From assembly GCF_026000295.1 (NCBI RefSeq), contig NZ_AP026769.1:1178001-1242000 (forward strand): 64,000 nt of DNA, written 5' to 3'. Of this stretch, positions 39,975 to 49,626 are shown one piece after another. The DNA comes from Helicobacter suis HS1. GTDB taxonomy: Bacteria; Campylobacterota; Campylobacteria; Campylobacterales; Helicobacteraceae. Below the pieces are notes generated by a model, which was given only the letters and a program-made list of their open reading frames with translations, searched no databases and was not told the origin of the DNA. The first letter of the stretch is position 1; every line of letters begins with the position of its first letter. The translations under genes and the position numbers were made by a program.

Positions 39975-41530
39975 AGATAGGCTTTACCAAGCTTTAAATT
40001 CCATTGATTTGAGACATCTTCAGCGATTAGATAATCGCCTACTACTCTGCTATTAACAGGATTATCATAGCCATCTACGACCTTATAAACCACAGGGAAT
40101 TTACTTCTAGAATTAGAGCGGTTGAACTTAAAATAAGTAAATTGCTCATCATTAAAGATTTGGGTGGGTAAATCATCTTTATACTTAGATTTAACAATCT
40201 TTTTGCACATCCATAAGCAATACCATTTGCGTTTTTTCTTATCTATAATGACATAGCCATATTCCATTTTTTTCTTGTTGATATAGATGTGATTGACATT
40301 GTCCCCAATCCTAATGAACTTGCCATCATCTTTGATTTTGGCGGAGTAATCCACATACTTCATTTCATCTTGGCTGTGTCTATGCTCTTTTAAAGTTTTA
40401 GTTTTGTTACTAATCACTTTAAAATTTTCTGAAGCCTTTCTAGAATTAGCTAGAGCGTTACTAGGGGGATAACTAGGGGATTTGAAACGATTTAAAGAAA
40501 GGGGAGCATTTGCTATTGCTGTTTTAGTAGTAGGGTTTTTTGACTTTGGGTTTTGTTCTTTAATGCTGTGTGATTTTTTAGTTATCTTTTTAGGTGCGTT
40601 ATGGCTTACTTTAATGTCTTTGTTTGGGGTGCTATGAGTGGTTTTAATTTCTTTATTGGTTTCTTTTTTGGAGCTAGTGAAATGTTTAAAATACTCTTTA
40701 GAAGACACATACACCATTAAGGCTGGGTTTTTAGAACTTGTGTAAGTGGTTGAAAACACATAAAAGCTATACACCTTACCGCTTTTTCCAATAATAGTAA
40801 GGTTGCTATCCACTCCGATTTGTAAAGGCTTAATGAGTAAAATATTAGAAATCAAATGCTCTTTATCTTCGCCTAGCATTTTAGTAGAAAAACCTATATC
40901 ATCGCCTAAAACTACTTGAGCAATGGGTTCATCAAAAATAAAAGTGGTTGTCATAGCGTATCTTAGGCGAATATTAAAAGTATCGCCTATGGTGTAATGG
41001 ATAAAATGAGCGTTATCTTTTATGGAGCGGTTTTTAGCAAAGAAGTTACTTTGAATAGCGTTAAAATTAGTCATGGGTTTTAGGGAATTATCATCATTAT
41101 TATTGTCATCGTTTTGTGGGTATGCATCATCGCTCTTTTGAGTTTGTTTAGACACTTCTTTGTTTGCATAAGGACTATTAGCACTAAACGCACTAATAGG
41201 CACATCATTAGGTTTTGGAGTTAGCTTGTTATTGACATAATTAGTGGCATTATTGATAGTTTGCTTGGCGCTATTAAGAGCATTATTAGTGAATTGTTTG
41301 GCGTTATTTAACATTGTTTGAGTTTGTGTGTTATTTGACTGGCTATTTTGTATAGGTGTAGTGGGTTGTGAATAGGTATTTTGATTTTGAATAGGTGTTT
41401 GTGGATAATTAGGCTGTGTGTTGTAGTTAGTGCTAGGTTGTGTTTCTTGTGGCTGGTTATAGTTATTTGTAGGTGCGTTATTAAAGGGTTGTATTGTAGG
41501 ATTTTGTGAATAATCCATAGGCTCATTATA
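39941..41530 (-). CDS. virB9: VirB9/TrbG-like outer-membrane complex protein, N-terminus overwritten
   Basis: From MDYSQNPTIQPF (41518) the frame gives 525 residues; it also stays open upstream (LAENSIQNYNEP), so the signal peptide was lost in the patch at 41558. Residues 1-150 are rich in Gln, Asn, Pro and Thr. The strand-rich VirB9 N-domain (TIGDTFNIRLRYAMTTTFIF) runs from about 170, then a Lys-rich spacer, and the C-domain (DEQFTYFKFNRSNSRSKFP, NPVNSRVVGDYLIAED) that contacts VirB7 and VirB10. It is much longer than typical VirB9 because of the extra low-complexity segments, as in H. pylori tfs versions. Confidence 0.85.
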   Translation of the reverse strand, partial: YNEPMDYSQNPTIQPFNNAPTNNYNQPQETQPSTNYNTQPNYPQTPIQNQNTYSQPTTPIQNSQSNNTQTQTMLNNAKQFTNNALNSAKQTINNATNYVNNKLTPKPNDVPISAFSANSPYANKEVSKQTQKSDDAYPQNDDNNNDDNSLKPMTNFNAIQSNFFAKNRSIKDNAHFIHYTIGDTFNIRLRYAMTTTFIFDEPIAQVVLGDDIGFSTKMLGEDKEHLISNILLIKPLQIGVDSNLTIIGKSGKVYSFYVFSTTYTSSKNPALMVYVSSKEYFKHFTSSKKETNKEIKTTHSTPNKDIKVSHNAPKKITKKSHSIKEQNPKSKNPTTKTAIANAPLSLNRFKSPSYPPSNALANSRKASENFKVISNKTKTLKEHRHSQDEMKYVDYSAKIKDDGKFIRIGDNVNHIYINKKKMEYGYVIIDKKKRKWYCLWMCKKIVKSKYKDDLPTQIFNDEQFTYFKFNRSNSRSKFPVVYKVVDGYDNPVNSRVVGDYLIAEDVSNQWNLKLGKAYLCIEKIAKRAR

Positions 41531-41557
41531 ATTTTGAATGCTATTTTCTGCTAATAA

Positions 41558-41735
41558 GCTGACAACAGCCTTTGATAGGTTTTTCTCTAAGCTGGCAGAT
41601 TATCCTAGATTCAAATCTAAAAAGCATTCTAAGCAGTCTTTCTGTGTCCCGCAACACTTAGAGATGGATTTAGGCAACAACCAAGTCAAGCTACCCAAAT
41701 TCAAAGAAGCTATTAAAGCCAAGTTTGGGCTTTAA
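41558..41735 (+). repeat. Displaced tnpB piece (copy of 43534-43711)
   Basis: 178 bases identical to tnpB at offset 1976; 41936-41976 similarly copies 43910-43951. They overwrite the virB9 front and a part of virB8. There is no second transposon here. Confidence 0.9.
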
Positions 41736-42530
41736 TGCTTGCGATTTCACTCAAGGAATATTTATCTACGATAAAGCCTGTAGGGTTTTTAGGCATAGAA
41801 CTATAATCAAATTGAATAAGGGGTTTGAAGTGATAGATTAAAGACACTCTGTAGCGTTTTTCAGAGATTAAATAGCCTTTATCAAAGACCTTAGCTACAA
41901 TATCTGCTACAGCGATATTTTGTTGTTTGCCTTAATCTACAAACCAAACTCACTAAAGCGCAAAGGAGATTGTCTAAGAAGAGTTAGAATAGATACTGCC
42001 CTTGCCTGATACTAACTGCTCTAAAGTTTTCCACACTTCTTCAGAGCTTTGCTCTCTTATGGTTTCATTCAAGCGGATTTTGTCATCAATATGATTGATA
42101 GTTTCTCTAGCTATAATGTAAGAGCCGACTAGATTTCTTAAAAATGCCTCGCCATAATCTACTTTGGTATCCGCTCTTTGCACCACAGCAAAATGCTTAT
42201 CGCTATTAGCAAAGTCTATAAAATAAGGTTCAATTTGTTTTAAAGGCATTAAAAAAGCTAGAGCCACGCTTAAAGAAATAACACCTATTAAACCTCCTAT
42301 GGCTAGTCTATACGCCATTTGAGTATTCTTTCTTTGTATTTCAAACACGCTAGATAAATCTAATTCATCTTTTTTAAAACTCTCTAGCTGAGAGTTTAAT
42401 TGTTGCATGACATTGTCTTTAAGCTTGTGTGTAACAATGCGTTCTAACTCAGGCAACACCCTTTCTTGAATTTTATTCGCCCATGTTTCAAAAGAGATTT
42501 TTTCTAGCTCTTGGTTTTTAGCAATGTTTG
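41736..42530 (-). pseudogene. virB8: VirB8 inner-membrane protein, interrupted by a patch
   Basis: The N-terminal part (41977-42530) includes QELEKISFETWANKIQERV, then ELERIVTHKLKDNV and one membrane helix (LAIGGLIGVISLSVALAFL). The periplasmic part follows (VVQRADTKVDYGEAFLRN, a VirB8 NTF2-like fold signature). After the patch at 41936-41976 the end reads KRYRVSLIYHFKPLIQFDY and NPTGFIVDKYSLSEI, typical of the VirB8 C-terminus. The start codon and the last residues are lost in patches. VirB8 is an assembly factor that contacts VirB10 and VirB9. Confidence 0.75.
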
Positions 42531-42555
42531 TTTGAATGCTTTTGATTAGCTCCCC

Positions 42556-42745
42556 ACCCGTCTTTAGCGGGTGGGTGATTCACATGCTCTCTTATCTCTT
42601 GTAAATTAGACATACAAGCCCCCTGCATCATAGGTGCATTTAACGCACAAGGGGATTTTTTCATCTCTATGAATTTATCTGAGCATGCATTTAAAAGCGC
42701 AGCCACTAATATAAAAGCTAGATATTGCATCTTTTTTCATGTTAA
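42556..42745 (-). repeat. Displaced copy of virB7 and the IS605 right end (44532-44721)
   Basis: Offset 1976. It includes the right-end stem (CCCACCCG-TCTTTAG-CGGGTGGG) and a virB7 copy (ATG at 42730). It lies beside the IS left end, so the true left flank of the IS is hidden. Confidence 0.85.
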
Positions 42746-42795
42746 ACAAGCCCCTTTTAATCCCACTCGTCTTTAGCGGGTGGGATGAATGCCCC

Positions 42796-43224
42796 CTACC
42801 CTTGATTTTCTATGTATCTTTTGATGGTTTCTGGGTTAGCTTCTCCTATGGAACAGGCAAAAAATCCATCTGTCCAAAATTTTTGTTCTTTCCAAAAATG
42901 CTTGCGTAAGAACGGGATAAATCTTGGTTCTCTCCAAACTCTATAAGTAGTCATCTGCTTGATCCGCAAGATAATGGAACTGATAGACACCCTAGGGATA
43001 TACTGAATCATCAGGTGTAGATGATCTTTATCTGTCTCCATTGCTATGATGATAAAATCTGAACTTTCCTCTATCTCTTCAAGCACAGACTTTATAAAAA
43101 TAGCCACATCTCCTACGAGCAACTTTTTTCTGTATTTACACACTAAAATCAAATGGGCTTTTAGATTATGTTTGCTCCTGTTTGTGGACAAATAGCCTTT
43201 GAGTTTGTAATGGTTTTCTTTCAT
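42796..43224 (-). CDS. tnpA: IS200/IS605 transposase TnpA (Y1 HUH)
   Basis: 142 residues, the full family length. The HUH pair is in HLHLMIQY (about residue 70-77) and the catalytic Tyr is probably in KRYIENQG at the C-terminus. It binds the stem-loops at both ends and excises the element as a single-stranded circle. It reads away from tnpB. No lesion seen. Confidence 0.9.
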   Translation of the reverse strand: MKENHYKLKGYLSTNRSKHNLKAHLILVCKYRKKLLVGDVAIFIKSVLEEIEESSDFIIIAMETDKDHLHLMIQYIPRVSISSIILRIKQMTTYRVWREPRFIPFLRKHFWKEQKFWTDGFFACSIGEANPETIKRYIENQG

Positions 43225-43288
43225 AGCTCTACCTCAAAAATATTTTATAAAATTATGTTATAATGATGTAAAGTTAAGGCGTAAGAAA

Positions 43289-44554
43289 TTGCTTAAAGCA
43301 ATAAAGTTTAGAATTTATCCCACCATAGAGCAAAAAACCTTGATACACAAGCACTTTGGCTGTGCTAGGGTGGTCTATAACTACTTTTTAGTATACCGCC
43401 AAAAGCAATACGCACAAGGCATTAGAGAAAATTACTTTAGCATGCAAAAGGCGCTCACTACTCTCAAAAAACAAGAGGCTTACGCTTACCTAAGTGAATG
43501 CAACTCTCAAAGCTTGCAAATGGCACTAAGACAGCTGACAACAGCCTTTGATAGGTTTTTCTCTAAGCTGGCAGATTATCCTAGATTCAAATCTAAAAAG
43601 CATTCTAAGCAGTCTTTCTGTGTCCCGCAACACTTAGAGATGGATTTAGGCAACAACCAAGTCAAGCTACCCAAATTCAAAGAAGCTATTAAAGCCAAGT
43701 TTCATAGGCATTTGCCTACAAACTCTATCGTCAAACAGGGGTTTATCTCTTGTGTAGCAGATAAATACTATCTCTCTATAAGCTATGAGGATAATGAGCC
43801 TGAACCTAAACCCACAACTATCAGAAAAGCTGTGGGTTTAGATATGGGTTTAGAGTCTTTAGTCATCGCCAGCAATGGCGTGTTCTACCCATATAAAAAG
43901 TTTTTCCAGAATCTACAAACCAAACTCACTAAAGCGCAAAGGAGATTGTCTAAGAAACTAAAAGGTTCTAATAATAGAAAAAAACAAGCTAAGAAAGTGG
44001 CACAAATCCACGCTTCTATCAGGAATAGCAGAGAGGACTACCTACATAAAATCAGTAATGAGATAACCAATCAATACGATTTGATAGCAGTAGAAACCTT
44101 GAAAGTTAGGAATTTGGTCAAAAACCACAAACTCGCTAAGAGCATTGCCAATGCCAGCTGGTCTAGGCTCATTAGTCTATTAGAATATAAGGCTGGTTGG
44201 AAGGGTAAAACCCTTATCAAAATTGACCAATACTTCCCTAGCTCTCAAATCTGCTCGACCTGTGGGAGCAACACAGGTAAAAAGCCACTGCCTATTAGAA
44301 ATTTTATCTACCCTTGTTGTCAAACATACCACCACAGAGACCTAAACGCTAGCATCAATATCAGAAACTATGCTTTGGGAATGCTAGATGAGCGACACGC
44401 TATCAAGGTAGATAAAACTAGGGTAGGGATTACCCGAAGTTACGCTTGTGGAGATTCCGCTAACGGGGCTGTAACCAAGTATGGCTACATACTGGATACT
44501 GCTAGTTATGGATCGTTGAAGCAAGAAGCCCACCCGTCTTTAGCGGGTGGGTGA
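43289..44554 (+). CDS. tnpB: TnpB, RNA-guided nuclease of the IS605 element
   Basis: 421 residues. The N-terminal helix-turn-helix region (MLKAIKFRIYPTIEQK) is followed by the RuvC-like nuclease: GLDMGLESLVIAS (first Asp, near residue 190), IAVETLKVRNL (Glu) and HHRDLNASINI (last Asp). The zinc-finger CSTCG is followed by a less usual YPCCQTY where a CPxC is expected. TnpB cuts DNA using a guide made from its own 3' end and the flanking sequence. It starts with a TTG (43289); a start codon further down cannot be excluded. Full-length and apparently intact. Confidence 0.88.
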   Translation: MLKAIKFRIYPTIEQKTLIHKHFGCARVVYNYFLVYRQKQYAQGIRENYFSMQKALTTLKKQEAYAYLSECNSQSLQMALRQLTTAFDRFFSKLADYPRFKSKKHSKQSFCVPQHLEMDLGNNQVKLPKFKEAIKAKFHRHLPTNSIVKQGFISCVADKYYLSISYEDNEPEPKPTTIRKAVGLDMGLESLVIASNGVFYPYKKFFQNLQTKLTKAQRRLSKKLKGSNNRKKQAKKVAQIHASIRNSREDYLHKISNEITNQYDLIAVETLKVRNLVKNHKLAKSIANASWSRLISLLEYKAGWKGKTLIKIDQYFPSSQICSTCGSNTGKKPLPIRNFIYPCCQTYHHRDLNASINIRNYALGMLDERHAIKVDKTRVGITRSYACGDSANGAVTKYGYILDTASYGSLKQEAHPSLAGG

Positions 44555-44580
44555 TTCACATGCTCTCTTATCTCTTGTAA
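44440..44580 (+). ncRNA. Probable omega RNA (right-end element guide RNA)
   Basis: In IS605-family elements the RNA from the tnpB 3' end through the right-end stem-loop acts as the TnpB guide, with about 16-20 bases of flank as the spacer. The right end here ends near 44557, so the spacer would be virB7 sequence (CACATGCTCTCTTATCTC). Known biology of the family; the exact limits are inferred. Confidence 0.45.
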
Positions 44581-44705
44581 ATTAGACATACAAGCCCCCC
44601 TGCATCATAGGTGCATTTAACGCACAAGGGGATTTTTTCATCTCTATGAATTTATCTGAGCATGCATTTAAAAGCGCAGCCACTAATATAAAAGCTAGAT
44701 ATTGC
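44570..44705 (-). pseudogene. virB7: VirB7-like T4SS lipoprotein, disrupted by the IS605 element
   Basis: MQYLAFILVAALLNACSDK is a lipoprotein signal with lipobox LLNAC. The rest (FIEMKKSPCALNAPMMQGACMSNLQEI) has two Cys that could pair with VirB9. Here a run of six C (44595-44600) shifts the frame, while the displaced copy at 42518-42730 with five C reads through about 50 residues to the IS end. VirB7 anchors VirB9 in the outer membrane. The IS right end follows immediately, so the natural C-terminus is unknown. Confidence 0.6.
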
Positions 44706-44734
44706 ATCTTTTTCATGTTAAACAAGCCCCTTTT

Positions 44735-47542
44735 CTAAGGCCCCTTTTCTAAGTGTTTTTTGTCATCAAATTTTTGATAGGTGTTATTGACAAAGACTTC
44801 TTTCCAAGTAGTAGGGTAGTGTTTAATAAGATTTTCAATATGTTCTACCATGCTAGAATTGGAGCTAAAGATTTGTAAGTAATTACCCAAAGAGCTAAGG
44901 CTCACATCTATAATGTTAGATGAGCCATCATTCATGTTTTTGAGTAAGACCTTGTATTCATTAACGGCGGTGTTTTCTAAAAAATGTTTTTCTGTATCGC
45001 TTAGTCTAATGCCAAATTTATCGTTTAAATCTTTGGTATCAATATTTCTTTGGGGATACAAAATTAATTCCTCCATTGATTTAATAAAGCTTTGAGCGTT
45101 TCTCACTTTTGCCTTGTGGTTAATAAGTTGTACAGCTAATTTTGCATTAAGTTTGAATTTTCTAGCTTGCGTGATGATTTCATTGATTTTTTTATTCATC
45201 ATTTCATTTTGAGCGTAAGACTTAAACTCATCAATAAAACACAAAAACCCACGATTGATTCTCAAGGCTCTATCAATCATTTTATGAAAGACATAATAGG
45301 CTAAAAGCCCAGCGTCATCATCATTGTGTAAAATGCTATCAGTATTTATGGTGCTAATACGAGTTTTAAGAATTATTGCTTACATGCAAAGTTACATCTT
45401 TATGAAATTCATCTACAATGCTTTTGATACCACAAACAAGGGTATAAGCATCATTATATTGCTCGTTTTTCTCTAATAAATCCACACTCTCTTTCAATTT
45501 AGAGATAGTTTGCTCTAAGTTGTAAGCAATAGTTATTTTATTAGGTTCTTCTACTTATCAATAGCGTTTAAAAGGGCTGTTCTATCTTCTATCTTATCAT
45601 TATGTTTGTCATAGCTATCTACTTTTGCCATTTGGGCATAAAAATGCAATAAAAAGGCTCTGTTACTTGCGCTATCTTCTAATGAAAAAGGATTAATATG
45701 AAAGCTTTCGCCTTCATTATAAATCCCATCAAAATACTTGGTAAAAGAATACAAGCCATTTAATCTATCAAGAGCTAGAATGTCAATGTTAGGGTATTTT
45801 AAAGCACTCATCATCAAATAGCTAATAAGCGTGGTTTTACCAGCTCCTGTTGCGCCAATAATCATGGTATGTCCTACCACTCGTGCCACATTATGGGCTA
45901 ACACGCCTTTATGTTTGACTTCTTGGTTGTGGAAGTTAAACAAATAAGGGCTATGGTCTAGGTTCTTAAACACAGATAAGGGCATATCCCCCCATGAATT
46001 TGCCCTAAAACCTGTATTATTTTTCTCAAACAAGATTAAAGAGGCAATCACTTGGGAAGTTTGATTTCTCATTCTAGGATTGATATTGGCGTTATTAGGA
46101 AAAAAAGAAAAATAAGAGGGTTTTAGCCCTATGGTTTCTGTAACACTGCCTAGTCCAGCGTTATTTCACACAAAATTGAGCCATCACTTTATAAGATTGC
46201 TTGGTGAGCGTGAAATCTAGGTGGTAGACAACAAGTTCTTCATCTTTTTCTAAATTTTCTTCATTGACAACTTGTGCTAAATGAATGATTTGATTTTTTA
46301 AGGTTTGTATCATTTCATAGGTAAGAACCTTTAAGACACCGATTTGTTTGATTTTCAAATGGTTTAAAGTCTCTTTATCTTTTAGTAGGGCAAACTCGCT
46401 CTCAAAGGTAAAATGCCCTAAGCTATTCTCTAAATGCTTTTCTAGCAATGAGAAGTCTTTATCCCACAAATAGCTACAAGAAATTTCTGTTTCATTCTCT
46501 AAAGTTTGAGCGATTGGCTCTTGTTCTTTGTTTGAGTAAAACTTTTCTAAATGCTTTTTAATATCTAGAAATTCTTCATCAATTTGTATGGACTTCTTGT
46601 CTAGGATTAGTTCAATCATTGTCTTCCTTTTGTTTTGTGTTTTCATATCCATTTGCGAAAAGTCAATGTTTTTCACTCTTTCTATGGTTTGAATGAGTAA
46701 GGCTCTTTTACTTGTGGCACTAAAGGTTGTCTTTTTGTTGAACTTGTTTTTCTTGTCTTTGTTAGAGCTTGTATTTGAATTGGTCTCATTGGAGCTATTT
46801 TCATTCTCTTGTTTATTCTTCTTTACAATGGCTGTTTGGTAAAAACAAAGATTAGAAGGAATGTCTTTGTTGGTTAAGTCTTTGTAAGTTAAAGTGTTAG
46901 TGGTGTTAGGATCAAACACTAAAAAATACTCTGTTTTGTAGATTTCCTTGCTCTCAAATTGCGTGATAATAGCTTTTGCGTATGGGTTATCAATATTTGG
47001 GCTTTGGTTGATAAATTCTTTACGCCTTTTAGCGACAATCCTTAATTGAATGTCTTTACTAATGGTGTTTAAAACATTTTGCCTTGTATCAAAATAGCCC
47101 TCCAAATCTTTTTGCATTAAGTTTGAATAACTTAGTCCTTGTAAAGACATAATAGCGACTAAATTTTCTTGTTTAGTGATGATGAAAGTATCATCATACA
47201 AGCCTAAAATATTGCATTCCTCTGTCATAGAATAGGTTTTTGGAACAAAACCTGTTAAATCTAGAGCAATCTTATTAGACTTAGCGTTAAATGCGAGTTT
47301 GTAGAGCATATCTAGTAATCGTTTAGCCCCTTGTCCGCCCACAAAACTGATAAAGCTTTGTTCATGCATAATGCTAGGATTAAATATTTGCTTTTGATAA
47401 TCTTTTTTAGTTTTGAAAAAACGTTCATGCGCTCGTTTTTCTCTAATAAGACCACACTTATAGAGAATTTAGAGATAGTTTGCATCTAAATTTGGTTTTA
47501 ATGTTTTTGCCATGTTTCTTCTACTACGATTTCTTGTTGCAT
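44735..47542 (-). pseudogene. virB4: VirB4 ATPase of the T4SS, frameshifted and patched
   Basis: The start MQQEIVVEETWQK (47542) lies after a ribosome site behind virB3. A small patch (47431-47480) separates it from LIREKRAHERFF and the CagE/TrbE/VirB domain (47369-46161: TYSMTEECNILGLYDD, EYFLVFDPNTT). A lost base at about 46163 (after AQFCV) shifts into NNAGLGSVTE and the Walker A MIIGATGAGKTTLISYLM (45551-46072). Another slip at 45551 leads through EEPNKITIAYNLEQ to GFLCFIDEFKSYAQNE (Walker B) and the C-terminus at 44735. Joined length about 920 residues. VirB4 powers pilus assembly and substrate transfer. Frameshifts may be read errors. Confidence 0.8.
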
Positions 47543-47552
47543 ATCCTTTCCT

Positions 47553-47816
47553 TTAAGCATAAAATGAATTGGATTTGGTTTTAATCTTAGAATGGGCGAT
47601 TAAAATGTCGCTTATATCTTCATCAAAGAACTCCGCTATGCTAAAAACCAATAAAAAGCACACATACAGCATTAAAGAATTTAAAAAATCTAGCCAAGGT
47701 ATCATTACAAAAGGAACAAATCCTGCGATTAAAAAGCTTTTAGCATTGAGCCAAAGAAACTTTTCTTTAGAGCTGATTTCTTTGAGATTAGAAACTGAAA
47801 TGCCGACTAATTGCAT
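47553..47816 (-). CDS. virB3: VirB3-like inner-membrane protein
   Basis: 87 residues with two membrane helices (FLIAGFVPFVMIPWLDFL and LMLYVCFLLVFSIAEFF) and a short tail, the normal VirB3 form. It lies between virB2 and virB4, the canonical place, and ends 10 bases before virB4 with AAGGA between. VirB3 helps assemble the pilus with VirB4. Confidence 0.85.
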   Translation of the reverse strand: MQLVGISVSNLKEISSKEKFLWLNAKSFLIAGFVPFVMIPWLDFLNSLMLYVCFLLVFSIAEFFDEDISDILIAHSKIKTKSNSFYA

Positions 47817-47826
47817 TTGTTTTCCT

Positions 47827-48111
47827 TTAAAAAATACTCATAAACCAATTAGCTAAGGCTGGGGCTTTAAAAAAGATTGCAGCGCCTATGGCAATAGCAA
47901 GGACTGTCATTAAGATTTCTTTCCATCTGTCTAAATTTTTCCATATGAAAATAGCAAGCCCTAAAAAAATGACCATCAAAATACCCTTAGCGGTGGGGCT
48001 AGTGAGTTGTTGTTCAATGCTATTAAAAAAGGTAGTCATATCCGCTTGTAATAAAGGTGGTGAAAAACCTAAAAAGGCGATAAGCTTTCTAAAATGCCTT
48101 AATTTTTTCAT
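47827..48111 (-). CDS. virB2: VirB2-like major pilin
   Basis: 94 residues: a signal peptide with the likely cleavage after LLQA, a short hydrophilic part, and two hydrophobic helices (GILMVIFLGLAIFIW and ILMTVLAIAIGAAIFF), the pattern of VirB2/TrbC pilins that assemble into the T4SS pilus. The first gene of the virB operon; the sequence just upstream (48134 on) is a mosaic, so the operon promoter cannot be read. Confidence 0.85.
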   Translation of the reverse strand: MKKLRHFRKLIAFLGFSPPLLQADMTTFFNSIEQQLTSPTAKGILMVIFLGLAIFIWKNLDRWKEILMTVLAIAIGAAIFFKAPALANWFMSIF

Positions 48112-48133
48112 GCGATATTCCTTTCTTTTTTAA

Positions 48134-49578
48134 TCACACAAAATTGAGCCATCACTTTATAAGATTGCTTGGTGAGCGTGAAATCTAGGTGGTAGACAAC
48201 AAGTTCTTCATCTTTTTCTAAATTTTCTTCATTGACAACTTGTGCTAAATGAATGATTTGATTTTTTAAGGTTTGTATCATTTCATAGGTAAGAACCTTT
48301 AAGACACCGATTTGTTTGATTTGAGATAGGTTTAAAGTCTCTTTATCTTTTAGTAGGGCAAACTCGCTCTCAAAGGTAAAATGCCCTAAGCTATTCTCTA
48401 AATGCTTTTCTAGCAATGAGAAGTCTTTATCCCACAAATAGCTACAAGAAATTTCTGTTTCATTCTCTATATCTTACCTTAGAACTTTCTCATACATTTT
48501 CTAAAGACATGGAATATAAGCGATTTATCATGATTAAAGAGCGCGGAGATCATCTCTATTTGCACCAATACAGCGAACAGGTTTTTAAAAAGAACTTTTG
48601 TTTTGTGGATTCATATCCATTTGCGAAAAGTCAATTTGCAAAGTGTCTTTCCAATAAAACAAAAATCTAAAATTTCATATGGCGTCATTCTTAAGCACTC
48701 TATTGAAAGTAGTTTGAAACTTTGGGTGAGCTATTAATGGGTTCGCCCACACACTCTATGTCTTTTAATGCTTTTAAGAGATTTTTCTTTACAATGGCTG
48801 TTTGGTAAAAACAAAGATTAGAAGGAATGTCTTTGTTGGTTAAGTCTTTGTAAGTTAAAGTGTAAGTGGTGTTAGGATTAGAAATAGGCGTGAATTTTAA
48901 AACGACATTATTAGTTTTTTGCATAAACTCTTGGCTAGGAATGTGCATAATACATTCTTTTTTGTTGATTGTTACTCTCTTAATTTCTTTAGCAAACTTT
49001 TCTAAGAAACGCATAATAAAATAGAAGAAGGGCGATGGTATATTGTTCTTTTTGTTAGCTCCTACTGAATTGTAGCCCAAAACCCTGACTTAGTAGAACT
49101 CCAACTCTTTCAGATTACCAAACCCCCCACACCCACTACACCGGGTCAAAAAAGCCCTATCAACCTTGTTTTTAAACTTGTCAACTCTTGCCACAATCTG
49201 TAAAAATGTTTTAGCGTAATGTCTATCTAGAGCAATCTTATTAGACTTAGCGTTAAATGCGAGTTTGTAGAGCATATCTAGTAATCGTTTAGCCCCTTGT
49301 CCGCCCACAAAACTGATAAAGCTTTGTTCATGCATGATAACATTACCTTTCGCCAGCCGGTGCGTTTCCAGCAAGAATCTTATGTTTTGATCCGCCGTAT
49401 CACAACAAAAGAGGGAAAATTTGGCTATCCATGCCTTAACATCGCTCAAAGGGGTCAAGAATCTCCTAACATGCCTCTTTGTTTAAAACAACCCGGACAA
49501 GCTGATTTTGTTGTTAAGAGAAATTATGTAACCCTAGAATTTTTCACCCCTCTTTTTACAAATGTTACGCGCAAAATT
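48134..49578. repeat. Mosaic of displaced virB4 and OMP-paralogue pieces at the right ICE border
   Basis: From the minus-2-kb side: 48134-48469 copies 46166-46501, 48787-48880 copies 46821-46914, and 49227-49340 copies 47261-47374 (offset 1966-1968). From the plus-2-kb side: 48470-48594 copies 50437-50561, 49077-49185 copies 51044-51152, and 49336-49578 copies 51303-51545 (offset 1967). Only about 48890-49076 is unique: on the minus strand it encodes about 60 residues (FYFIMRFLEKFAKEIKRV) that I cannot name. The true ICE right end is somewhere here. Confidence 0.9.
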
Positions 49579-49626
49579 TCTTGATTTTCTATTCTCTGCT
49601 AAAATCTTACTAAAAATAAGGATAGC

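Larger units (their letters stand above)
42768..44560. mobile_element. IS200/IS605-family element with tnpA and tnpB
   Basis: About 1.8 kb with divergent tnpA (minus) and tnpB (plus). Imperfect subterminal stem-loops mark the ends: CCCACTCG-TCTTTAG-CGGGTGGG at 42764-42786 on the left and CCCACCCG-TCTTTAG-CGGGTGGG at 44530-44552 on the right. No inverted repeats or target duplication, as expected for this single-strand mechanism. The left flank reads CCCCTTTTAA, compatible with a TTTAA-type target of IS605. The right flank is the C-terminal side of virB7, so the element sits within or at the end of virB7. Boundaries are approximate. Confidence 0.85.

Noticed and set aside
41558-41735. A second tnpB/IS605 copy at 41.5 kb
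   Set aside because: Exact displaced copy of 43534-43711 without ends or transposase.
48953-48960. CATTCTTT as the right ICE attachment site
   Set aside because: Orientation is inverted relative to the left octamer, and the surrounding 1.4 kb is a mosaic of displaced pieces.
44735-49080. Two VirB4 genes
   Set aside because: 48134-48469 and 48787-48880 are exact displaced pieces of the one virB4 at offset 1966-1968.
12078-49578. Multiple tandem or segmental duplications within the ICE
   Set aside because: All share one slowly drifting offset of about 2 kb and extend into chromosomal genes, so they are not separate duplication events.
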